NCBI GenBank assembly: GCA_033765345.1
Contig: JANRIC010000236.1
Location: 1-19,187, forward strand
DNA: 19,187 bases
Direction: 5' to 3'
DNA from: JANRIC01 sp033765345
Lineage (GTDB): Bacteria; Bacteroidota; Bacteroidia; Cytophagales; Microscillaceae
In this document: one piece after another, positions 1-6,976 of the stretch
Layout: each line of letters starts with the position of its first letter
How positions within the stretch are numbered: the first letter of the stretch is position 1
The notes under the pieces: model-generated
Seen by the model: only the letters and a program-made list of their open reading frames with translations
What the model was told of the DNA's origin: nothing
Database searches by the model: none
Made by a program: the position numbers and the translations under genes

Positions 1-153
1 TGCCTCAAGAAAATCTTATAAATCCTGTCTCGATTTTGGTATTTAGGTTTTGTTGAGGATACCAAGCCGGGCGATAATATGTGAGCTAGTATTTAAAAGA
101 GAAATCCTGTGCCTCAAGAAAATCTTATAAATCCTGCTCCGATTTTGGTATTT
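1..153. repeat. Duplicated 44-bp intergenic repeat (1-44 and 110-153)
   Basis: A 44-bp sequence starting TGCCTCAAGAAAATC and ending GATTTTGGTATTT occurs at 1-44 and again in the same direction at 110-153. The copies differ only at the centre (GTCTC versus GCTCC). The 65 bp between them are unrelated, apart from AAATCCTG at 102-109, which repeats an internal part of the unit. A diverged relative lies at about 18925-18960. No ORF runs through the copies. The unit looks like a non-coding dispersed repeat; it may continue beyond the left edge of the window. Confidence 0.8.
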
Positions 154-257
154 TTCCAGGAATAATTTTTAAATTAACCGATAAAACGGAATTTCACATT
201 TGAAATCTATTATTTTCTGATCATCAAAGATAAAAACACACTGAATACTAAAAACTT

Positions 258-3200
258 ATGCTTAAACTAAGGCTTTTTCTTTGCTTGGGAATTTTGTCGA
301 TATTTGCTTGCCAACCTGAGTCGTCCAAACTTCCACAAGAAAACAAATTTCTCCAACTCAGTGAATCCGAACAACGCCTGCCTGAAAACGCACTCTCAGC
401 CATGAAAACCATCGACGGGCTTAGGGTTCAGTTGTTTGCCTCCGAGCCGATGCTCATCAATCCAACCAACATGGCCATCGATCACAAAGGCAGGGTGTGG
501 GTCTGCGAAGTTAATAATTACCGACTTAGCAAAAACATTAGCATTCCGAAGAGAGAAGAAGGGGATCGGATTTTAATCCTTGAGGACACCAACGGAGATG
601 GCAAAGCCGACAAACAAAAAGTGTTTTATCAGGGCAAAGACTTGAATAATATGCTTGGAATCGCTGTACTGGGCAAGCGGGTAGTCGTTTCGGCTAGCCC
701 TTTGGTACTTGAATTTACAGATGAAAACGGGGACGATGTGCCCGAACGCAAAGACACAATTTTTACAGGAGTAGGAGGGGAGGACAGCGATCACGCCATT
801 CATGCATTTAGCTTTGGGATGGATGGTAGATTCTATTTTAATTTTGGCAATAATGGCAATCAATTATTGGATAAAAACGGCAAACCTGTCAAGGATAAAT
901 GGGGCAATGAAATCATCAACAATGGCAAACCTCACCGACAGGGAATGGTATTTCGCTGTGAGCCTGATTTTACCAATCTTGAGGTCGTGGGGCATAATTT
1001 CCGCAATAATTATGAAGTGGCTATAGATGCTTTTGGCTCTATGTGGCAATCCGACAATGATGATGACGGCAACGAAGGCACTCGAATCAATTTTGTGATG
1101 GAATACGGCAACTATGGTTATCAGGATCAAGTCACTGGCGCAAGTTGGCAAACCCGTCGTGTAGGGCTTGAAAAAGAAATTCCCCAAAGGCACTGGCATT
1201 TGAATGATCCTGGGGTAGTACCCAACCTGATTCAGACTGGTGCTGGCTCTCCGACTGGTATTTTGGTCTATGAGGGCGACCTACTTCCCGAAAAATTTCA
1301 GGGACAAATGATTCATGCCGAAGCCTTGCAAAATGTGATTCGGGCTTATCCAGTTCAGAAAGATGGCGCAGGTTACAAAGGCGAAATTGTAGAAGTACTC
1401 AAAAGTCAGGATCAATGGTTTCGCCCTTCGGATGTGTGTGTAGCTCCTGATGGCTCCGTTTTAGTAGCCGATTGGTACGATGCTGGCGTAGGCGGGCATT
1501 TTATGAAAGATGCCCAACGAGGGCGCATCTATCGCTTGGCACCCCAAACGAATACTTATAAAATGCTCAAATTTGACCTGAATACTGCCGAAGGGTCTGT
1601 AGAAGCCCTTCAAAATCCCAATCAAGATATACAATACCAGGCCTGGATGAAACTTCGTGAAATGGGTACAAAAGCCGAAAGTGCCCTGAACAAACTCTGG
1701 CAGTCTAAAAATCCCCGTCATCGTGCCCGTGCTTTGTGGATACTGGCGCAAATCCCTGGCAAAGGCAAAAAATACGTGGAAACTGCCTTGGAAGACAAAA
1801 ACGAAGATATTCAAATCATGGCACTCAGGATCATTCGTCGCTGGGATGAAAAAAACTTACTCAATTACATCAGCCAAATCAAAAATAGCCCCAATTGGGG
1901 TCTCAAAAGAGAAGCTGCATTGGCTTTGCGACATCAAGGGACTCCCCAAGCCGCCGAACTTTGGGCTGATCTTGCCCTACAGCACACTGGCAAAGATCGT
2001 TGGTATCTTGAGGCATTGGGCATTGGGGCAGACTTACACGCCGACCTGTATTTTAAAGCCTGGAAAGAAAAAATAGGCAAAAATTGGAAAACAACTGCTG
2101 CACGTGACATCGTATGGCGAATCCATACCCAGGAAAGCATCCCGATGCTTGTAGATTTAATTGCCGACCCCAAGATCGGCAAAGAAGATTTAACTCGTTA
2201 TTTCAGGGCTTTTCACTTTAAAAGCGCACCTGATAAAGACGAACAACTGGCTCGTTTGCTTGAAATCAAACATCCCCAATTACGGGACATTCGAGTTTAT
2301 ACCCTTGGGGCTTTAGGGGCTGAATATGTCAAAGGCAATGCTGCTATCCGAAGTCAATTGACGGAGATACTTCCCAGCATCCAGGGTACAGCCGAATGGC
2401 TCAGTATTGTTCAGAATCTGGAGCTTAAAGATCAACAAAAAGCCTTGTTGGCGATGTTTTTGAAATCGGAAAATGTTGATCTACAGCAAGAGGCCGCTGT
2501 TACGCTGGTTAGGTTCGGGGGGCAAGATTTGCTCCGCAATCATTATCAATCTCTGGATGAGACAGCTAAAATAGAATTTACAGCCCGCCTCGGCAGGGTC
2601 AATAACAAAGCAGTAGTGCAAATACTAGGTCAGTGGGCAGAAGATGCACAGGGCAGTGAAGCACTTCGCCGACATCTGGTAGAATGTATGGGCAAAACCT
2701 GGGACGGACAGCATTATCTACAGACCTTGCTTGAGGAAAAAAAACTACGAGGAGAAATCCAAACCCTTGCTGCCATTCAAATGCTCAATTGCTGGGATGA
2801 TCCGGTGCGTCAGGCAGGTTCAGACTTCCTGAGCAAATCTGGCAGTCAAAACGGGAAACCCCTTCCACCTATCGAGCAACTTGTGAATCGTGAGGGAAAT
2901 ATTGTTGCGGGGAAAGCTGTTTTTGAGAAATATTGTCAGACTTGCCACAGGGTCAATCAAAAAGGTACTGAATTTGGACCTGACCTCTCGCAAATTGGCA
3001 AGAAACTGCCCAAATCTGCCCTTTACGCTGCGATTATGTTTCCAAGTGCGGGTATCAACTTCGGCTTCGAGGGGTATGCAATCAATCTCAAAAATAATTC
3101 TACACTTCGAGGTTACATCTTGAGCGAAACCGAAACCACACTCACGCTTAAAATGATGGGCGGTGCAAGTAAGGAAATCCAAAAGACTGAAATTGCTTCA

Positions 3201-3326
3201 AAAGAAACCCTGGATAAATCTTTAATGACCGAGGGGCTTGCCCCAATCATCGGTGAAAAAGACCTGATCAATTTGGTAGAATACCTGGCTTCCTTAAAAG
3301 ACAAAGAAGTCATTACAATGAAATAG
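258..3326 (+). CDS. Lipoprotein: sugar-dehydrogenase-like propeller, HEAT-like repeats and C-terminal c-type heme domain
   Basis: This 1022-residue protein begins with a lipoprotein signal peptide whose lipobox ends SIFAC, with Cys18 as the expected acylation site, so it should act in the periplasm attached to a membrane. Residues about 45-430 resemble the 'putative membrane-bound dehydrogenase' domain (TIGR02604 type, related to glucose/sorbosone dehydrogenase beta-propellers), with Asp/Gly-rich loops such as EDTNGDGKAD and the phrase SDVCVAPDGSVLVADWYD. Residues about 440-870 are alpha-helical and HEAT-like. Residues 893-897 are CQTCH, a c-type heme-binding motif, inside a domain of the TIGR02603 kind. 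The order matches known PVC-type heme proteins, also found in Bacteroidota. I infer oxidation of an unknown sugar or polyol with electrons passed to the heme. The start at 258 is supported by the signal peptide. The downstream Tat-exported isomerase-like gene is 127 bp away without an evident terminator between, suggesting co-transcription. Confidence 0.85.
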   Translation: MLKLRLFLCLGILSIFACQPESSKLPQENKFLQLSESEQRLPENALSAMKTIDGLRVQLFASEPMLINPTNMAIDHKGRVWVCEVNNYRLSKNISIPKREEGDRILILEDTNGDGKADKQKVFYQGKDLNNMLGIAVLGKRVVVSASPLVLEFTDENGDDVPERKDTIFTGVGGEDSDHAIHAFSFGMDGRFYFNFGNNGNQLLDKNGKPVKDKWGNEIINNGKPHRQGMVFRCEPDFTNLEVVGHNFRNNYEVAIDAFGSMWQSDNDDDGNEGTRINFVMEYGNYGYQDQVTGASWQTRRVGLEKEIPQRHWHLNDPGVVPNLIQTGAGSPTGILVYEGDLLPEKFQGQMIHAEALQNVIRAYPVQKDGAGYKGEIVEVLKSQDQWFRPSDVCVAPDGSVLVADWYDAGVGGHFMKDAQRGRIYRLAPQTNTYKMLKFDLNTAEGSVEALQNPNQDIQYQAWMKLREMGTKAESALNKLWQSKNPRHRARALWILAQIPGKGKKYVETALEDKNEDIQIMALRIIRRWDEKNLLNYISQIKNSPNWGLKREAALALRHQGTPQAAELWADLALQHTGKDRWYLEALGIGADLHADLYFKAWKEKIGKNWKTTAARDIVWRIHTQESIPMLVDLIADPKIGKEDLTRYFRAFHFKSAPDKDEQLARLLEIKHPQLRDIRVYTLGALGAEYVKGNAAIRSQLTEILPSIQGTAEWLSIVQNLELKDQQKALLAMFLKSENVDLQQEAAVTLVRFGGQDLLRNHYQSLDETAKIEFTARLGRVNNKAVVQILGQWAEDAQGSEALRRHLVECMGKTWDGQHYLQTLLEEKKLRGEIQTLAAIQMLNCWDDPVRQAGSDFLSKSGSQNGKPLPPIEQLVNREGNIVAGKAVFEKYCQTCHRVNQKGTEFGPDLSQIGKKLPKSALYAAIMFPSAGINFGFEGYAINLKNNSTLRGYILSETETTLTLKMMGGASKEIQKTEIASKETLDKSLMTEGLAPIIGEKDLINLVEYLASLKDKEVITMK

Positions 3327-3453
3327 GGGCGCGAGGTGTCAAGGGCAAGGTAAAAGTGACTTAGTTCATAGTGTATGCCTAAAAGCTAATCCTAACACCC
3401 AAGAACCAATAACAAAAATAGCTTTTACTTATCATATAAAAACACAAAACACA

Positions 3454-4338
3454 ATGCAAAGACGTGATTCGCTCAAACAAGCCCTGGTAGGGGCAGGCTT
3501 ACTGAGCCTGACCAATGGCATCAGCCTAATGGCGGCAAATACAGAAAACAAAACAACTTCTAATAATCATACTCCGGCAGGGAAGGTCAACCACTCCGTT
3601 TGCAGATGGTGCTACCAAAATATAGAGCTGGAAGCCTTCTGTGAAGGAGCCAAGGAAATCGGCATCAAATCCATTGAGCTGACTTCTCCTGCCGAATGGC
3701 CGATTTTGCAAAAATACGGACTTACCTGTGCAGTGGGTACGGGTCAGGTAGCCAATATTGGAGATGGATTTAACGATACTGGCTTTCACGAAAAAATGTA
3801 TCAGCCTTATATCGAGCTGATTGATCAAGCCGCTGAAAATGGCGTACCGAATGTGATTGTGTTTTCGGGCAATCGCAGAGGAAAAAGCGATGAATTGGGC
3901 TGGGAAAACTGCGCTAAAGGACTCGATAAACTCGTCAAACACGCTGAGAAGAAAAAAATAACGCTGATTATGGAGCTACTTAACTCCAAGGTCAATCACA
4001 AAGATTATCACTGCGACCGTACCGAATGGGGCGTAAAACTGGTAGATAAAATCGGTTCGCCGAATTTTAAACTGCTGTATGACATTTACCACATGCAGAT
4101 TATGGAAGGCGACATCATTACTACCATTCAAAAATACAAGGATTATATCGCACACTACCATACTGGGGGGGTACCCGGCCGCAATGAAATCAATCAATCA
4201 CAAGAACTCAATTACCCAGCCATTGTCCAGGCAATTCTTAAGACAGGCTTCAAAGGTTATGTGGCGCAGGAGTTTATCCCGACTTATGCCGATAAGCTGG
4301 CTGCGCTGAAAGAAGGGGTACAGATTTGTGATATTTAG
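3454..4338 (+). CDS. Tat-exported TIM-barrel protein, hydroxypyruvate isomerase/sugar epimerase type
   Basis: The 294-residue product opens with a twin-arginine-like signal (MQRRDSLKQALVGAGLL), so export folded by the Tat system is likely. The rest fits a xylose-isomerase-like TIM barrel (PF01261), closest by eye to hydroxypyruvate isomerase. Candidate metal/catalytic residues sit in the expected places: Glu174 in LIMELLN, Asp210 in LLYDIYHMQ, His236 in HYHTGG, and Glu273 in AQEF. Known relatives interconvert hydroxypyruvate and tartronate semialdehyde or epimerise keto-sugars; the true substrate here cannot be told from sequence. Its position just downstream of a heme-containing dehydrogenase lipoprotein suggests a periplasmic two-step conversion of a sugar or polyol. 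Two terminators follow the stop codon. Confidence 0.85.
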   Translation: MQRRDSLKQALVGAGLLSLTNGISLMAANTENKTTSNNHTPAGKVNHSVCRWCYQNIELEAFCEGAKEIGIKSIELTSPAEWPILQKYGLTCAVGTGQVANIGDGFNDTGFHEKMYQPYIELIDQAAENGVPNVIVFSGNRRGKSDELGWENCAKGLDKLVKHAEKKKITLIMELLNSKVNHKDYHCDRTEWGVKLVDKIGSPNFKLLYDIYHMQIMEGDIITTIQKYKDYIAHYHTGGVPGRNEINQSQELNYPAIVQAILKTGFKGYVAQEFIPTYADKLAALKEGVQICDI

Positions 4339-4397
4339 TCAATAGTCTATGTCAATATCTATAAAAATACGGGTATTTTAGCCTTAGAATATCATTT

Positions 4398-4419
4398 AAA
4401 CCGTTAAAACGGTTTTTTT
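4398..4419 (+). terminator. Intrinsic terminator after the isomerase gene (first of two)
   Basis: A 7-bp stem AAACCGT/ACGGTTT with loop TAAA is followed by a run of seven T (4413-4419). It lies 60 bp after the stop codon at 4338 and reads on the plus strand. Confidence 0.75.
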
Positions 4420-4429
4420 CCCGATACAC

Positions 4430-4465
4430 TAAGTCCCCTAGTAAAAGCTATGGGACTTATTTTTT
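4430..4465 (+). terminator. Intrinsic terminator, second of two in tandem
   Basis: An 8-bp stem TAAGTCCC (4430-4437) / GGGACTTA (4452-4459) encloses a 14-base loop that can add a TAG/CTA extension, followed by six T (4460-4465). It sits only 10 bp after the first terminator and shields the convergent MFS gene that ends at 4537. Confidence 0.75.
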
Positions 4466-4536
4466 CGCATCCATTCTCTTTGTGAAACAATCTTGTAGCC
4501 TTTCACGCATTTGGCATGGTGTAGCTTAGTAGCACC

Positions 4537-5754
4537 TCACACAATCCCATACCTTCTAAAAGACCTGGCTGCCAGTAAGATACTAAAAGACGAAAGTACA
4601 AAAGCCAATAAAAAAGCAGCACCAGCAAAATAAACCGGATTATCGGGGTGTGTATAATGTGCAAAGATGCCCGTCATCAGGGGTGGTCCTATGATAGAAG
4701 TAAGGCTGATTAGGCTCGTTAGTCCGCCCTGTAATTCTCCTTGGGCATCTGCGGGCACTTGTGCCGTCATGATACCTTGTAGAGATGGACCGGCCAAGCC
4801 TCCGAAGGCATAAGGAATCATAAATACATACATCATCCAGGATTGATCAGCAAAAGCAAATAATAAAAAGCCCAGGGCATTAAAGCTTAAACCTGCATAA
4901 ACGGCATTTACCTCGCCGATTTTTTGGATGACTGGGCGAATAAAAATACCCTGTACCAGGGCAATCATCACCCCCACAAAACCCAGTGAATAACCTACTT
5001 CGGCTTCTCCCCAATCAAAGCGTTCCATGGTAAAGTAAGACCAAGTGCTTTGTGTGGCGTGGGCGGCAATGTACACAAATACCAGTGCAGTAAGCAAACC
5101 GATAATGACCGGGTATTTGCGTAATTCGCTCAGAGTACCTATGGGGTTGGCGCGTGACCAAGTAAAAAAACGCCGATTTTCGGGTTTGAGTGATTCGGGC
5201 AGGATAAAAAAGCCATAGAGCCAGTTCAGAAGTGTCAGTCCGGCGGCGGCATAAAAGGGAATTCTGGTGCCGTATTCGCCTAAAATGCCTCCAGTCACTG
5301 GGCCGATGATAAAACCCAAACCAAAGGCTGCTCCTAGAAGCCCGAAGTTTTGTGCCCTTTTTTCAGGAGTGCTGATGTCGGCAATATAAGCAGAGGCTGT
5401 GGTAATGCTTGCGCCTGTAATTCCGGCAATTAATCTGCCCAAAAACAACCAGCCAATAGTTGGAGCCACAGCCAAAAAGAGATAATCAACCCCCAAACCT
5501 AATAAAGAAAATAATAAAATAGGTCGCCGCCCGAATTGGTCGCTCAACCCACCCAGAACCGGAGAAAATACAAATTGCATCAATGCATAAGCAAAGATCA
5601 ACCAACCTCCATAAAGAGAAGCTTCACTGAGATTACCGCCGGTGAGTTCGGTAATTAGGCTAGGTAATACCGGAATGATGATCCCCAGTCCGATAATATC
5701 AATGAGAATAGTTATAAAAATAAAACCGATGGCGGCTTGTTGCTTTGTTTTCAT
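4537..5754 (-). CDS. MFS efflux transporter, TetA-like (DHA1) family
   Basis: The 405-residue protein is very hydrophobic with the pattern of 12 membrane helices. Helix 1 carries Asp19 (ITILIDIIGLGIIIPVLP), as in TetA-type drug/proton antiporters. Motif A is present as GGLSDQFGRRP (residues 68-78), motif B includes Arg107 in FLGRLIAGITGA, and motif C of antiporters is GLGFIIGPVTGG (about 145-156). These show a proton-driven inner-membrane exporter of the 12-TM DHA1 group. TetA-like proteins of this kind in Bacteroidota are often annotated as tetracycline resistance, but many chromosomal members have other or unknown substrates, so resistance should not be assumed. The start ATG is preceded by a well-spaced TAnnTTTG promoter and a palindrome. 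No regulator gene is adjacent. Confidence 0.9.
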   Translation of the reverse strand: MKTKQQAAIGFIFITILIDIIGLGIIIPVLPSLITELTGGNLSEASLYGGWLIFAYALMQFVFSPVLGGLSDQFGRRPILLFSLLGLGVDYLFLAVAPTIGWLFLGRLIAGITGASITTASAYIADISTPEKRAQNFGLLGAAFGLGFIIGPVTGGILGEYGTRIPFYAAAGLTLLNWLYGFFILPESLKPENRRFFTWSRANPIGTLSELRKYPVIIGLLTALVFVYIAAHATQSTWSYFTMERFDWGEAEVGYSLGFVGVMIALVQGIFIRPVIQKIGEVNAVYAGLSFNALGFLLFAFADQSWMMYVFMIPYAFGGLAGPSLQGIMTAQVPADAQGELQGGLTSLISLTSIIGPPLMTGIFAHYTHPDNPVYFAGAAFLLAFVLSSFSILLAARSFRRYGIV

Positions 5755-5783
5755 AGAGAGATAGATTTATCAGGAATAAACTG

Positions 5784-5813
5784 CAAAATTATACTAAATA
5801 GTAGGACAGGCAA
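5784..5813 (-). promoter_or_regulatory. Bacteroidota-type promoter of the MFS gene
   Basis: On the minus strand the -7 element TAATTTTG (5784-5791) matches TAnnTTTG exactly, and TTG (5811-5813) lies 19 bp upstream, matching the -33 element and spacing known for the Bacteroidota primary sigma factor. The predicted start of transcription would be roughly 20-25 bases before the ATG at 5754. Confidence 0.65.
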
Positions 5814-5836
5814 TTTATTTTGTCAATCATTCAAAA

Positions 5837-5857
5837 AATGAACAACTGCTGTTCATT
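5837..5857. promoter_or_regulatory. Palindromic candidate operator upstream of the MFS promoter
   Basis: A perfect 8-bp inverted repeat AATGAACA / TGTTCATT surrounds the 5-base centre ACTGC. It lies about 24 bp upstream of the -33 element of the MFS gene. Its size and symmetry suit a dimeric regulator such as a TetR- or MarR-type protein, but no such gene is in the window. There is no T-run, so it is unlikely to be a terminator. Confidence 0.5.
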
Positions 5858-5949
5858 CAAGTTTAGAAATTAGAAGGGAGTATCTTGTAAAATTTTGAAA
5901 ATCAATAGAATAGATATATTAACAATGGACTATTGACCCAACACTAGAT

Positions 5950-6402
5950 TCATTTACACAAAGCAGGAAATATAACATCATATAAGCGAATATTTGCTTC
6001 TATGAGTTCTTTTGACCATTTTTTGTGATTTGCAGTGATTTCTTCGGGTGTACGAAGGGCTTTTAATACACGCAGATAAAATTCAAGATTATCTTTGATG
6101 GCATCTTCTACCTTTTCATCGATATGATTGTCAAATTCTTCAAAGAGGTTGGATTCAACCAGCACGATATCTACCCATTCTTCATCGTGCTCGAACTCCT
6201 CGATGAAGTGTTTTTGTAAAACATCCTCGTGTTTGTCCATGGGTTTATGATTCAGTGGGTGTTTTTCCCAGTTGTTGAGGATCAGGGCAGTTTGGGTATG
6301 TAAATAACCAATTCCTTGGATGCCTTTGTAGCGGTTGTCCTGAGCTTCTGTGTACTCTATAATAAGAATACAAATAAAAAAGAGTAGAAATTTTTTCATC
6401 AT
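5950..6402 (-). CDS. Small secreted protein of unknown function
   Basis: I do not recognise this family. Translation from the ATG at 6402 gives about 150 residues; a longer reading frame to 6414 would need a TTG start, and two adjacent ATG codons (6402 and 6399) precede the Lys-rich signal sequence. The N-terminus MMKKFLLFFICILIIEYTEAQ looks like a Sec signal peptide cleaved after EA, with no lipobox Cys. The mature part is about 125 residues, rich in Glu, Asp, Lys and aromatic residues (for example WSKELIEANIRLYDVIFPALCK at the end, split between helix and tail), and is probably helical. It runs in the same direction as the MFS gene but is separated by about 195 bp containing that gene's promoter, so it is likely a separate unit. 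Confidence 0.65.
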   Translation of the reverse strand: MMKKFLLFFICILIIEYTEAQDNRYKGIQGIGYLHTQTALILNNWEKHPLNHKPMDKHEDVLQKHFIEEFEHDEEWVDIVLVESNLFEEFDNHIDEKVEDAIKDNLEFYLRVLKALRTPEEITANHKKWSKELIEANIRLYDVIFPALCK

Positions 6403-6976
6403 ATTAAAGATCAATCAGGCTGTAAATCTAGTGAGATTTTACCTTCAAAAAAACAGAGATGTGATAACATTTGATTGGATATTGAGTTTATTTTTTAGGC
6501 TATTTTTACAATAACTACACGAGTTTCCAGGAAAAGACACCACTTTAAGTTTTGCATAGCCTTGATTAAGTTATAAATTGCCGTCTATCTTTTGCCCATT
6601 ATCTCAGTGACCTATTGCCATCTATTCCTAGAAAAAATGCAGAAAATTAACCATATCCTGGCTTAATAAATGTTTATAATATAATAATAATTTTACAAAT
6701 TTATATTATTTTACGAAATAATTTATTTAAATACGTTAACCTGTGAAAGCTATACTTGAATGAAAAACAAATTATTGTCTATTAGAAATATCTTGCGTTG
6801 TTTGAAAGAAAAAATTATATGTGGTCAATGAACCGATAACTCCCTTATTTTATTACAACACAAAACAGATGATTCAATTAAAATGTATATAACGTGATTA
6901 AAAAGATGGTAATAAACAATGTTAAGAGGATTAAATGCCTGAAATGAATTATTGAGTATATTAATTAAACCCAATT
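6403..6976. other. AT-rich intergenic region upstream of the PAS sensor gene
   Basis: About 570 bp without a credible ORF separate two divergent genes. Positions 6661-6731 are extremely AT-rich (runs such as TATAATATAATAATAATTTT). Near-matches to the -7 promoter element occur (for example TATCTTTTG near 6586, one base too long), but I cannot fix a promoter for the sensor gene. No strong hairpin or repeat is seen. Confidence 0.5.

Noticed and set aside
4537..5754. Calling the MFS gene a tetracycline resistance determinant.
   Set aside because: The DHA1 motifs show a TetA-like fold, but these do not define the substrate; there is no tet regulator or mobile context beside it.
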